Source of the DNA: Puccinia triticina
Lineage: Eukaryota > Basidiomycota > Pucciniomycetes > Pucciniales > Pucciniaceae
DNA length: 64,000 nucleotides
Reading direction: 5' to 3'
Assembly: GCF_026914185.1 (NCBI RefSeq)
Contig: NC_070570.1
Coordinates: 2,728,001 to 2,792,000, forward strand
The notes beneath the pieces are model-generated. The model was not told the origin of the DNA. It made no database searches and saw nothing but the letters and a program-made list of their open reading frames with translations. Made by a program: the position numbers and the translations under genes. Shown here one piece after another: positions 23,929 to 35,657 of this stretch (position 1 is the first letter of the stretch; every line of letters starts with the position of its first letter).

Positions 23929-23953
23929 CTAGAGGCCAAAGCGGCTGCGCTGC
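23929..23953 (-). mobile_element. Helitron-like 3' end
   Basis: On the minus strand: hairpin gcagc-gca-gccgc (one mismatch), then tttggcct, CTAG and T. The tract matches that at 41261-41272 exactly over tttggcctctagt. The element body would extend to the right. Confidence 0.55.
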
Positions 23954-26002
23954 TGCAGGGTTCACTTTCTTTCAGCTCAAAATCTCCCTAGCCTGCACCC
24001 ACAGGAAACCACAAACATTGCACCCAATGACAAAACCTCCACCTTCACCTCACCAGGGCATGCTTCATTGTAGTTTTTTAGATGTGTTGTATTCATCATC
24101 ACTCTCAGCCTTATTTATTCAATCAAAATTGTTAATATTAAAATTACCTTAGTTTATCATAAATTAAGACTTGTAGTTCTTTATTTTATCCAGCTTAGAC
24201 TGTACATGTAGACCTTGCCAATATTGTTGTGATTGAGATTTGTAATAGATTCTCAAAATCCTCCTGTAGTAGAGATGGGTAGATTCTCAACATACTCCTG
24301 TAGTTGAGATGTGTAGATTCTCAACATCCTCCTGTAGTTGAGACATGTAGTTAGCTTCTAAAATTGTTTTATTCATCTGTCACAAGTGTGAGAGATGAGC
24401 TTGGTTTATATTTTCCTCAGAATTCACTGTAATAAAAATTAAAATTATTGAGTCAGAGCTATTTCTTCTCTGGACCATCCTGAAGTTGCACCAAAAGAAG
24501 ATATCCAAATAATCTCCTCTTTCACCATTTCCTCCTCACCATCATCTCAATCCAACAACAGGTATGAAAATATAAAAACATTTGCCTTCCAACATGGCTT
24601 AAGGTTATCTGCATCTTGTTACTTGAATGAAAACTCCACACAAGTCCACATTATTCACTTTGGCTTAATCAAGAGGCATTTCTCACTTCCCCTCCCCCCC
24701 CCCCCCCCCCCCCCCCAATTTCTTGCATGGGAGGGCAGCACCAGTAGGAAACAGAAGCTCTTTGCCATTGAAGGAGAAGAAAAGGCACTGATTGCTGAAA
24801 CTGCAACTACCCAGGTTTCCATTCCTCTCACTGTCAAATCTCTTTCACTCTTTTTCTCCCTCCTCAATGAATATGCATGTCCACCTTCTGCCCACAACCT
24901 GTCCCTCAGTTGTAATAGCTATAAAGGTTTGTGCATCTAGATAATAAATCCTCATCAGTTCCTGCGCCTGTTCCCTGAGACCCAGTGAGTCTCATGTATT
25001 GAGGGGCCTTTTTTCCCCTTCACAAGCTAGCAGCTTGGCCCTCTTTCTGGGCTTCATTGTCTTTTTTCGCGGCCTTGAGCTTTCTTCGTCAGGCCTGTGT
25101 TCCCTCCTCCCTCCGACTTGTAGCCCTCATTTTTTCACTGATAGCTAGCAAGAGAAGCATTACTGATAGAAGAAACAATGCAGGAAGCGGAGGAGGAGGG
25201 TGAACAAGTAAGCAGCAAGGGGGCGGACCCAGAGGACGCAGAGCCAACAAGCTTGTGGATGGTGTGCTTCAGCCAGTGCTTTTTGTGCTTGAACATTCAG
25301 TCTTCCGCCTGTAACACCATCTCCTCTTCCTCGCGCAGGAGGCTTAAATTTGAGCCGACTGCCTTTTCTTGCTATGCGGATATCTCCTGGTTTGACTGCA
25401 CCATTGAGCGGAGGTTGGATAGGGAGGTCAAGGAGGAGGAGAAGGAATAAGAAGAGACACAGCAAGGCAGCAGAGGTGGAGTGGGACAAGTAAGAACACA
25501 AGGACATGGGCAAAATGGTGTGGATATTGTGCAGCGAAGTTGCCGGTGCGGCCAGGGAGAAGGGCAAGAAACAACGCGGCTTTGGCAGATGGATGTTCTA
25601 GACGGGCGTCGCCGGCAGCCGGTCAGCATCAGTTCAGGTTCAGTGTCATCACCGTCCAAGGACGTGATTGGCCCTGCCTGGCTCCATTGGCCCTCCCCCT
25701 TTGACAAAATCAGCTTGGCTCATGTCGGGCTGGTACAGACTCTTCCGTAGTCTAGCCGCTCAGAACAAGAAATTCAATATGAGCCGGCCATGTGTAAAAA
25801 CAATGAATGGATAGTATCCATGATAATTTCCAAGACCCTGCCGAAAATTCAAATAAAAAGTGACTTAGCAGTCAGCTTGTTTGCCGTTTCTGTTGCATTT
25901 GAGTTACTGTAACTCCTCCAAACATGGCAACAAACCCTTTGGTATCATGAGAGACCCGAGGTTTGGCAAGTAAGAAAAGAAATACCAAGCCAGCATCTGG
26001 GT
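23954..26002. other. Gene-poor stretch with poly-C run
   Basis: A homopolymer of about 30 C lies at 24686-24716. Short related phrases (cctcctgtagttgagatgtgtagattctc type) repeat three times at 24255-24350. A GC-rich patch at 25170-25740 has overlapping open frames on both strands (for example a hydrophobic Leu-rich stretch on the minus strand near 25430-25470), none of which I can identify. Near 25940, tggtatcatgagagaccc resembles the initiator-Met primer-binding site of copia elements, which fits the copia remnant that follows. Confidence 0.4.
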
Positions 26003-26836
26003 TACACCTTGGAGTGGAAAACTAACTTGGTTGTTTTGCATCATCAGGCGTATGCCAAGAAGATTCTTTGAGCGTTCAACATGGAAGGTGCTAATTCTGT
26101 CAAAATTCCATTGCCAACTAATGCGTTAGATCAGGTGCAACTTGAATCTACGCCGTTTGATGCCTCAATCATGCAAAAGGCTATGTGTTACATCAATTAT
26201 CTAGCCATACATACGCGCCCAGACATTTCTCTTGCTACAAATCTTCTGTCTCAATACTCGTCGAGACCAACTCAACATCATTGGAGCCTAGTTGAACATC
26301 TTTTGCGTTATATCAAAGGAACAAAAAATCTTGGTATTGAGTTAAAGGCTTGTGGATCTCCTTGCGAGCTTATTGGGCATGCGGATGCCGACTTTGCTAT
26401 GTCTAGTCCTGACAAAAATTCAACCACGGGCTATGTTGTGACATTTCAAGGGAATGTGGTCTGTTGGAAATCTAAAAAACAGTCGATTGTGGCGCAATCA
26501 ACAACAGAAGCCGAATTCATCGCCATCAATGTGTGTGCAAAACAAGTTTGCTGGATGAAAAACCTTCTAGTCAACATGAGGATTCCGGTTGGGGTTCCGT
26601 GCATAAAAAACAATAATTCAGGAGCGGTTATTATCAGCAAAGAACTTTGGTTGTCTGAAAACTCTAAACACATTGAAATCCGGTATCAATACTGGCGGGA
26701 CATTGTGGCAAAGAATCAGCTCAAGATTGAACACATATCCACAAATGATATGATTGCCAATATTCTGACAAAACTGTTGGGTTTCATCAAAGCGGCAATT
26801 GCTGTGAAACAATTAAATCTTGTGTCCTCAAATTAA
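26003..26836 (+). pseudogene. Copia retrotransposon pol remnant (RT end, RNase H)
   Basis: The 3' end of a Ty1/copia polyprotein. Just before the long open part is VVLHHQAYAKKIL followed by an in-frame TGA and then AFNMEGAN, so the reading frame is broken at about 26070. The open part (26081-26836) contains YLAIHTRPDISLATNLLSQY (end of reverse transcriptase), a GHADADFA block with the RNase H aspartates, KSKKQSIVAQSTTEAEFIA and SKHIEIRYQYWRD. It ends at the stop just before the LTR. Integrase, protease and most of reverse transcriptase are missing on the left. It is a decayed, immobile fungal retroelement. Confidence 0.92.
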
Positions 26837-26843
26837 GGAGGAG

Positions 26844-27104
26844 TGTTGAGTGTAATTCGTGGACACAATGCATAGTGCATATCCAATGTTGTGTATACAC
26901 GTGGATGCACTAGTAGACATCGTTTCAAACTCGGCAAAGTTCTTTTTCCTCGCTTCCTCGGTCTCGCGTGTCTCGTCGACTGGTCGCTCGTAGTTTCCGC
27001 ACGGTACGTTTGATCTAGTTGGTTTGAAAGCAATCACATTGAAGGATTAGCTACTGATCAGGTAAAATCAAGTATCAATCAGGTCAACCAGTCAAACACT
27101 CACA
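26844..27104 (+). mobile_element. Copia 3' LTR
   Basis: Follows the pol stop after a purine tract (aattaaggaggag), the expected polypurine primer. It begins TGTTGAGTGT and ends near ACACTCACA, giving short terminal inverted repeats. The 5' partner LTR is not present in recognisable form. The right boundary is inferred from the inverted terminus only. Confidence 0.6.
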
Positions 27105-27580
27105 ATCACATCTTTCAAAAAAACTCAGCTACTGTCAAGAACGTGAAAACAGTATTGGTTTAGGAGGGGAATACATCAAGCTCAAGGAGTCACAGCACTG
27201 GTTTCTGTTAATCATCCTTGTTGTTGCATGTTAATATTAGTTGCTAAACAGTCTTGTTTTCTTTCAGTTTTTTGTGTTCTAGTTTTGATTGTTCTTCTTT
27301 ATCGTTGATTGTGTTCAGTTTAGTTGTGAAGATTGCTTCTTTATTCTGTTAGTAGAGTTTTCTTTTTGATTTCTTTATTCTTCATTGCGTTGAACTCTTT
27401 CACTTATTGTAAATCTTTCTCATATCATGTCTAGTCCTTCTACTACTACTATTGGCCAAAATAAATAACAATTTACAATAAAGAGTGACCTGGCGTAACA
27501 CTACAGAGAAGTGTAGTATTTCTAGATACATGCATCGTGAGAAATGAACATCGTAAGATCATAAAATGTAAAAATGGCAA
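27105..27580. other. Intergenic, 3' of the 819-residue gene
   Basis: T-rich sequence. Near 27427 the frame ATGTCTAGTCC... followed by a Thr run looks faintly like a copia gag start but stops within 15 codons. No gene called. Confidence 0.35.
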
Positions 27581-30267
27581 TCAAAAAGGAGATGCGAATC
27601 CCGGACAGTCCCACCAAATCCTTCTTGCATCCACCTGTTCCTCCAAGACCTCTCGAAGAGCACGACACCGCTCGACAGAGAGCGAGTCGAAGTCGTACTT
27701 CAGGAAGACGGTCTTGGACGGTCTGGACTCGGAGCGGGTGGGGGGTGGAGACGGGGGGATGAGAGGAAGAGGGTTGCGGGATGTCGACGAGGCACCGCGC
27801 GGCCGGTCTCGGACGGACTCCACCGACCTGTGTCCGGCCTCTTTCCTGCCTTGCCCGGCGGCCCTCGGGCCCCGCTGGCCGTCCGTCCCCCGTCGAGAGG
27901 TTGGGCCAGAAGAGCCCGTCTGCGCGGCCGGCGCGAGCACCTCGACGCTTGCCGACCCGCTGCTTTCCTCGTCCGTCGGCGATCCCCGGAGCGTGGCGCC
28001 AGCGGAGACACTTGCGCCAGTTTCTCGCCGCGTGGACAAGGGGTGTCGAGGGCGATCACGCGGGAACTGCGGGCTCATAACAGTAATGGTTTGCGAGCGC
28101 GAGCGCGGCCGTCGAGGGTGGCCGGCACGCGCTTTTCCGTCAGCCTTTCGCTTCAATTCTCTCTGGTCCATAGATCTGTGTCGCGCGACTGATTGGTCAG
28201 GCTCTACACGCGGTCCAGGATGAGATCGGGGAGTCGGCTTGGACGATCCGGAGGCCCTTGAAGAGGACGTTTTGATGGCTCTGGACCGGATCGTTGGGAC
28301 CACTAACTGATCCCCATCGTCATCGACATCGTCATCGTACCGACAACTAGTGTTGTCTTGCGTATCTGCTGGTGCCGGCTCGTACACACACGAGAGCTTG
28401 ACGGGCCTTATGGGCAACGGGTGATGCACCGGAAGCGGAGGACGGGGACGGGTGGTTTGGTATTTGAACGAGGAGATGGTCTCATGGAAAGTCTGTTTAG
28501 GTTTGAGGCCCGGGGTCTTGTAGTGATACACCTCGGCAGGAGTCCGGGCACTGGAAGAGCCCCGGGCATAGGCCGGGGCCCGGTATGGTGTCCGTCTGGT
28601 GTACCGGGATAGGGTGCCGACCTTCGCCGAAGGCCTTCGGCCGAGACCTCTCCTCCGCTCGTCCCGTTCCCACTCTGCGGCCGGCAGGCTGTCTGTCTGA
28701 AGCTCCGGCATGGTCGAGCCTCCTTGTGAGTATCGCGCCAACCTGCCACTACCAGCCCGCCCTCTCCCGCCGGCCTGGTAGTCGAATGCGTCGTCGTCCC
28801 ACGCCTCTTCGTCCATAGCTCGGCCAAACTCTTCTTCCGCAGGATAATAATCCATCGAGTCGGGTTCGTATCCACCGTTATCAAGACCCCTCGTCTCCGC
28901 CAAGTGACTTGATTCAGGATCATAGCGACAATCGACATACCTCGCCTCGTCATACTCGTAGCTCTCCCGCTCGTCAAACCTCTCTTCCTCTAAACCAGTC
29001 GCTCTGTAATAGCTATCGAACGAATCTTCCGCGAATCGCTCGTCCTCTTGAATTGGAGTGGAAAAGCCCGGGAGGTGTTCTGTCACCAAGTCACCCATAA
29101 AACCCGGCTCAGTTTTTTTTTTAACTTCTTAAAGAAAAATAGAAAAGAATGTCACCAACCGATTGCACTAGTGGTATTCTCAATCCCGGTGTAATCGGTG
29201 CCGTTTTCGGAGGGATAATCAGGCAAAGGGGTGTGATTGAACTGGTCGAGTAAGGGCCAGCGCGGAGAGGCTTGTCTCCAAGTGTCCGGCTCCTCCTCCT
29301 CCGGGTCACCAAGAGCCCAAGGGCTCTGGGTATCTTCGGATTGGCTGACGGGTTGAGAGGTCGGCGGGAAGAGCTGCTCTTCATCGGTCCGATCTGGACC
29401 CGGCGGATAGGAGCTGGCTTCTCTTTGTTGATAGTGTATGGGCGGAGAGCTGTGTGGAAGGGTTCCGGGTGGAGGATCTGATGTCGGGATGGTGAATAAT
29501 TTCTTCGGAGGATATGCCGTTTGATAGCCGGGATCTATTAGCTCTTCTTGATGGGGACTGGGACAGTCAGGCTGTCCCTGATTGGCCCAGGGTTGGTCCG
29601 GCGAACCCTTCGTGTTTGGTTGGACAGCACGGTCGCGTCTAGGAGTTTGGCCAAAGGCCGGATGAGAATGCAGGGTGTGTGAATCAGGCTGGAGGGTGAT
29701 TCTGGGGCGTTCCGGCTGGTCTGCTGGGGGCAGCTTGATAGTAAACTGGGGCCGGATTCTGGGCCGGCCATTGCTCACTTTCCGCTTGTTCGTCCGTGCA
29801 AGTCGACGGGCAATCGTCCAAGGGGTATCCTTGAATTCTGCCTGGTTTTCTTCCTCCACTGCGCTGATATCTATCGGTGACGATGTCCGAACCACTGAGG
29901 TATCCCATCCTGTGCTGGGCTGGTTCGTTGAAGCAATCTTCCCAATCGAAGATTCACTTCCAGCAGTGGGCTGTTGACCATTCTTCAGCCGACTGTTATC
30001 TAAAAAGCCATACAGCTCAAAGTTACTTGCGCTCCTTTTGCTGTAAATCTCAGCTGTTCCGCCGGCGCTGTGGCCGGCCAGCTAGCGTTGAGGTTTTCCT
30101 CAAGGAAGGGCGAACTGGGATGGAGCCAGATAGGTAATTTACTTACTTTTCAAGATGATGGGTGAGCTCGGTACGTCCTCCCTCCTGCGCACCGGAAACT
30201 TGGATGTGGTACTCTGTTCCTGTTGACCATCTGATTCGCAATCTTGGTCGGCGGGCTCCATTGACAT
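27581..30267 (-). CDS. 819-residue low-complexity protein, function unknown
   Basis: Three-exon model. Exon 1 (30267-30147) starts MSMEPADQDCESDG and ends at a strong donor, GTAAGT. Exon 2 is 29999-29160. Exon 3 is 29079-27581. The spliced length is 2460 bases, exactly 820 codons, which supports the model. The donor for intron 2 (GTTGGT) is weak, so that join could differ. The N-terminal two thirds is Pro/Ser/Glu-rich. It is followed by acidic and Tyr-rich blocks (about residues 320-420), Arg/Ser-rich basic segments (about 560-730), and a more ordered C-terminus with VFLKYDFDSLSVERCRALRE. No catalytic domain, signal peptide or membrane segment. The basic RS/KR clusters suggest a nuclear or cytoskeletal scaffold, but that is inference. 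It is transcribed divergently from the gene at 31175. Confidence 0.7.
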
Positions 30268-31174
30268 TGCCCATGCTGAGAGGTTTCGTTCCATCGTATC
30301 TGGCCCGTAGGGGTGGGATATGTATACGAGCGTCAGGCAGTCTGCTCAGTTAAGATGTGAGCTGATAGTGAAGGCTCGGTTGTTGTGTGGAGTGGTCAGG
30401 AGCAATCCACCCTTTGACGAGGTGCTCTCATGCACTCCGGCCACGAGTCCGACGAGCTGGCTGTATGCGCTTCTCCCGAGCGACTGCACTCAGTCCTTTC
30501 CAGCTTCATAATGGGCACATCCCGAGCACACTCAGGATCCCAACACAACATCCACAGCATCCAGCTCGCTATCATAACCTTACAGGCAATCTGCGGAAGC
30601 TACACCGAGGATAGAGGGCAGCCGCTTCCTGCCAGAGCGGACCGGGGTCGCACGACGCATAGGGCATGTCGCACAGTCGAGCGATGGCTGCACGCGTCTG
30701 GATGACCGGCGCTGGCCGACGCCGAGAAAGCGGCCAAGAGAGAGCCCACTGAAACAGCAGTATGTATTGGCTGGGCGAGACTGGAAACGCGTTTCATCTT
30801 GCTCCAGTCTCGCGCTCCCGCCATACAGAGCCTGCCACCAGAACTTCCTGCAGGTATACATCCTTGACAAGTCCCATCCTCACTTGGGAACATCATCCAC
30901 CCAAACGAAGCAGCAGGCTCTGTATCAGACCGCAGGCCTGTTCCAGGGCACTCCATCTAATATGGGCCCGACTTCCTCCCCTCTTCTTCCCTCCCGCATT
31001 ACTAAACCAAGCGAACTGCTCTGGCACGCCCGTCCCGTCACTCTCTTCACACATTCCTTTGAACTATTATCTAATTATTAAGCTTTCGCCGAGCGCAATC
31101 CACCACCGAAGGGCACATCAGATCCGCAACACCACCAGCCAGCCGAAGTCCACCCAGCCAGACACACCATCATC
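30268..31174. promoter_or_regulatory. Divergent intergenic region (about 0.9 kb)
   Basis: It lies between the start codons of the 819-residue gene (-) and the nine-exon gene (+), so both promoters should be here. Moderately GC-rich with overlapping unconvincing open frames on both strands (30320-30870). A C/T-rich tract with tattatctaattattaag (31063-31081) sits about 100 bases before the plus-strand start, a plausible core promoter position. Confidence 0.45.
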
Positions 31175-33297
31175 ATGCATTTTGCCCAACATGTGCCCTC
31201 ATGGAGTCTGTGTCTTGCGGTATACGCCACCGCAACTTTAGCTTCCATTACACCTCCTGTCCCCTCAACTACTGCTCCTGTCCAGCCCCAGCCGGCTCCA
31301 GGCGCTCCAGCCGGGTCGCCCCCGCAAGCCAAACCACAGGCTGTTGTCGCTCCCCGTCCCGCACCAATCCCACCGCCCGCAAATCTTCCCTGCGTTGCCC
31401 AGAATCTAACGGCCGAGACCTGGAACCGTCTCCAAATCGACAAATACCTGGCCACTTATCCCGGCGGCCAATCGCTCACTCTGGAGGTAAGTGGCTGGAA
31501 ATCTTGCAATTTCTGCTGGCAGAGAGTTTCTCGCTGCGATCGTACCCAAGTCTATTTCCCTCGCGATACCCAAACGAGAGCTCAGCTGACATTATATCGT
31601 CGGATTCCCTCAGCAATATGCAGATTCAAAAGGTGCGCAAAACTTCCGCTGCGGCATCGAGGAGTTTTGCACGAGTGGTCAGATATGCAATCCCGTGCCT
31701 GCACCGGACTGGTATGTGATGGTCGCTGCCCAAGAATGGAACAACTGCATGAACTCTGTCTTCAAGGCAGTCCATTTCGCCGTCAACAGTGTCCAAGGTA
31801 AGTCACTCCCCCACCTTCCCTTAGCACCAAGAACTTGGTCCACTAACCTGTGCCTAATTTACTTTCTGATTGATCTATCTCAGGCACGCTTGCTCTGATG
31901 GTCACCGGCTTGTAAGCCAGGCTACTTCGCAGTCCTCTTCACCGTAAAAACTGACCCACAAACCCTTTCCGTCATGACTACACAGAGCCGAGCAAAACAT
32001 CAAACCCCACGAGATACTCTTCGGCGTCGGTTCTATCACGTCTTTACTAGCCTCAGCAGCCGCAGTCATCGGGCTGGGTACGGCGGTACTCTTCGCGTTT
32101 GGCTTTGTCACCGGACTGGCACCCATCGCCCTCGCTGCTGGTTATGTTACCCTGGGAGCAACCCAACTAGCACCTCTGGCTTTTGGAGCTAGTAGCCTGT
32201 TATCCCACAAACCCTCAGACAAAAAAAGTTTCATCAAGGTTTGCCCCCCCTAAGTCCCCCTCTTTTCTGTTTTCCTTGACCTAACAGCTGAAGCGGCTGA
32301 CCATCCTTCTCTCTGCTCCTGCTGCTGCTCTGCTTAGTGGGCGAACGTCGGCAACATGTTTTCGCAGTGGGAATCCCACATGCAATCAATGATCACCAAC
32401 ACCACTCAATCTGTCATCAATTCGCCAATCAGCTCGAACAACGGCATCAGCGGTGTCCTGAGAAACGGTGCCTTCTTGTTTGAAACCCAAGCCAAGTCCA
32501 CCTCCGAGCTCCAGATTGACTACGAAACCATCCTTCAAGCCAGGTCCCTCAACTTGGTCCTCCGAGCCATGGTCAGTTTTCCTTCTATTGATCGCGAGAT
32601 CCCGAGCCTGTTCTGACTAGGCTCTTCACCACCCTCTTTCTTCCAACAGGGAGCTTTCGTCACCAGAGGAAGCGATAAGTGTAATGCAAAAGGTCCCAAC
32701 GGAGCATGGGGAGACGAGGGCAACCTTTCTTTCTGTGGACCGGACAAAATGTGAGCATTTCCCAACAGACCTAATCTGATTACTCGGTGATTGACTCATC
32801 TGCCCCCCTTCCCGCGTTGATAATCAGTATGATGAACATTGTCCTTGCTCATGGTGACAAAACCAAGAATAAGATCAACAATGCTAAATATATCGCAACC
32901 AAGTTCGGATTCACAACCGAATACATTGTCACTCAGTCGTGGAACTGCCAGCAGAAATACCAGCAATTCGAGTATGACCCTTACCGAGACGGGTGAGTAA
33001 TGTGTACCACTCAACAGCACCTTATCCGTCCACAGGGAGCTGATGTGCTCTTCGAAAAATTCCATCTCTAGGCCGTTGCCCTCTGACGCCAATGCCGATT
33101 GTGTCATGAACCTGCCCGTGTGTGACTTGACTGACCAAAGTAAGTATTAGAAAGAAGAAAAAAACACGATCGTTTTGTCTGAATCTTGGTGCTGACCCCC
33201 CTGCATCGCATCGCTTGCAGGAATCGACCTCGCCCGACACGGAAAACACCACCACACAACAAAGGCCTGCAGGACCCAGGGCGGGCTTCCCATCTGA
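31175..33297 (+). CDS. Secreted or membrane protein of a conserved fungal family (unknown function)
   Basis: Nine exons fit exactly: 31175-31486, 31614-31797, 31884-31911 (28 bases), 31986-32238, 32338-32571, 32650-32750, 32828-32992, 33072-33139, 33221-33297. They total 1422 bases, giving 473 residues. The N-terminus (MHFAQHVPSWSLCLAVYATA) is a signal peptide, followed by a Pro/Ala-rich linker (about 30-75). A Cys-containing domain has QNFRCGIEEFC and WNNCMNSVFKAVHFAVNS. A hydrophobic, Gly/Ala-rich central part (about 195-260) could be two membrane helices or a glycine-zipper region. The Cys-containing C-terminal half includes NGAWGDEGNLSFCGPDK and a His-rich tail. I believe proteins of this layout are annotated as DUF7872 in basidiomycetes, but I cannot confirm it here. 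Function unknown; export is the best-supported statement. Confidence 0.85.
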
Positions 33298-34780
33298 GCC
33301 TTCACTGACACTGTCTCTCATGCTCTTTGCGCGCTTGAATCCGGCCCTTTTGGCCTTCCATTCTGTGCAGATGCTCATAAACACACACACCCTTGTTCTA
33401 ATCTATTTCCCTCATCATTCTCTTTGGCTTTTTTCGCTCTCCCCCGCCTGGTCAAGTCCCACTAAATTCTAACAAATTCATCTTACATAGTTTCCTACTT
33501 TTTGTTTGTTTCATTCATCAAAGAAAAGAATTTTTTTGAAACCCTCCTCCCTATTCTGAGTCAGATCATCTTATCATGAACTTCGTAGAAATCAAAGCGG
33601 GACATCCTATCAATAACAACTGCTCCGCTCTTCAAAATGATAATTGGGCCAAATGGTTGTTGAGAGTAGTTCCTCTACCATTGCTAACCTTCAGCGCTCC
33701 GCAGTGAGCCTGATCTTCAGTTTAATAATCTCTGCACTCCACAAATAAGCTCAAGTACAGGTTATGAAGAAAAAATAACTCCTTTTTGCCGAATAATATT
33801 ACTGTAAAAAGTGGTAAGTAAGCACATGGAATAGAGTTAAATTCTAAAAATCCTCCATTCCCCCATTCATTGGACCTCTGTCCCCACCCAACTTAACTTC
33901 ACACTAGCCTTGTCCCATCTGCCTAACATCGCAGGCTCTGCTCCCAGCCCTACACCTCTCCAAAGCTTGACTTCCCATGTCATCTGACTAGAAGTAGAAG
34001 CCTCCAACATTTGGTCTCTCACTAGTGCCCCCTGTGAGAAAACAAAATGTAAGTTGTGCACTATGGGATTTGATGTGAAGTTTGGCGGAGAACTATTTAT
34101 TGTAAATTGTAATGATATTTTCAGCCAGTAGTAGTAACAGAATGATTAACAACATCATAAAGAAAATAAGCAATTATAAGCAACAAGATCAACAAGAAAG
34201 AGTGATTGAAAAATAAAGCTACTAACAGAAAAAAGATGCAATCTTTACAAGTGAATTGAACATGATTGACAACAATGTAGAACAACCGAACTAGAACAAC
34301 AATTTACACTAAAGAAAAACAACAAGTTTTAGTTTTGAAAGCTCACAGCATAAGTGATGAGTAAATGAAACCAACACTATGACTCCTAATATATTGATGG
34401 TTTCTCCTCCTAAGACAACATTGACTTCAAGTTCTTGAGCTAGCTGAGTTTTTAAGCACACATTGGTGTAAACAACTGATTGAGTTTATCTTGCATATAG
34501 TTCATCATTACCTGAGTTGCTGAAACTTCTAATTGATGGATTTTTGAGTGTATTGATCCAGTGATATAAAGTTGTTTTCCAAATTTGAGTTGAGTCAGTG
34601 AATGAAACCAAGAAAAGCAAGAGAATAGAAATTCTGGCCCAGTTGGACCCAGCTTTTAGATACACCTCCATACTTACATGTCATATTGCATATGCATTAT
34701 GTACATGTCTACAAATTACCCTCAAAATTTGAACCCATGTACTCAAACTTCATGAGTGATGTTTTTCACCAACTATGTAA
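33298..34780. other. Intergenic, AT-rich
   Basis: After the nine-exon gene, no gene or clear repeat boundary is seen to about 34780. Two minus-strand open frames of about 60 codons (33867-34061, 34486-34671) are unsupported. Confidence 0.4.
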
Positions 34781-34892
34781 CACTACAGGCAAACAGGTGA
34801 CCTTCCCGCACGCAGCGTTGCCTGCGCAGTTACTGCGGCCACCAAAATTAGGTGACACTACGCGCGGGAGCAACAGGTGTCTGCCTGTAGTG
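34781..34892. mobile_element. CAC-ended MITE, 112 bases, imperfect 3-base duplication
   Basis: Left end CACTACAGGCAAACA, right end complement of CACTACAGGCAGACA. The flanks are TAA (34778-34780) and TCA (34893-34895), which differ at one base. The interior is GC-rich with cgcacgcagcg and cgcgcgggag parts. The literal CACTA start makes this the most classical member of the group. Confidence 0.65.
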
Positions 34893-35158
34893 TCAGCTAA
34901 GTTTGCTGTTGCTGGAGTGATCATTTCAATGTGTGGTTACCAAAGTTACGCTTGTATACCATGGGATCAACTTTTATATGGCTTTGCACTGCTTGTCATA
35001 TTACCAGGATCAAGATTTGTTATCTTTGGATTTTCAGACTGCAGAAGAGCAGATTGTAAATATAACACCCCCACCCCAATTCCACCTGCTTTGGCTCACT
35101 CAATGCCGTGCCACACTAGTCAGTCCACACCTCCAATCTGCTGCTGTCCTTTTCCAGC

Positions 35159-35649
35159 AACGTTGTAAACTCTGCGCTGCGCCAAAAAAAGCTGTCATTT
35201 AGCGCAGCGCAGCGGTCCCGCCGCTACGTCCCAGAGGCATGTAGCGGAAGCTGTTGAAAAAACCGCTGCGCTACTCGCTACGCGCAGCGGTTGACCGCTA
35301 CCCACCCAGGGCAATTAGCAATAGCGCAACGGGAGCGCAAATCCGCTGCGCTATCCGCTAAATTAGCGGATAGCGGAATTTAATTGCATGTTAAACCTCT
35401 TTTAACATGATTTAAACCATTTTCTTTCTTTTTTTTCAAACCGCTGCGCTACCTCTGAAGCGCAGCGGTTCAGCGCTACGTGACCGCTTTTTTTTAGCGC
35501 ACTAAAATTATCTTTTTTTTTCCCAGGAAAACAAAAAGCGGTTAGCGCAGCGGTCTGGCCGCTGCGCGCAGCGTTGAGCGCAGCGGCACAAAAAACCGCT
35601 GCGCAAACCACTTCGCTGCGCTAAAAGCAACGCAGCTGTTACAACATTG
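35159..35649. mobile_element. hAT-like MITE built of CGCTGCGC palindromes
   Basis: Flanked by TTTCCAGC at 35151-35158 and 35650-35657 (8 bases; the last C may belong to the element, leaving 7). The ends are (C)AACGTTGTAA and the complement of CAATGTTGTAA, fitting the C-A-x-x-G-x-T-G style of hAT termini. The interior consists almost entirely of permuted ccgctgcgcta / tagcgcagcgg units in both orientations, able to fold into a dense hairpin structure. No transposase. Confidence 0.65.
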
Positions 35650-35657
35650 TTTCCAGC

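Noticed and set aside
27537..28225. Plus-strand frames of 60-228 codons
   Set aside because: They are shadows of the GC-rich final exon of the minus-strand 819-residue gene.
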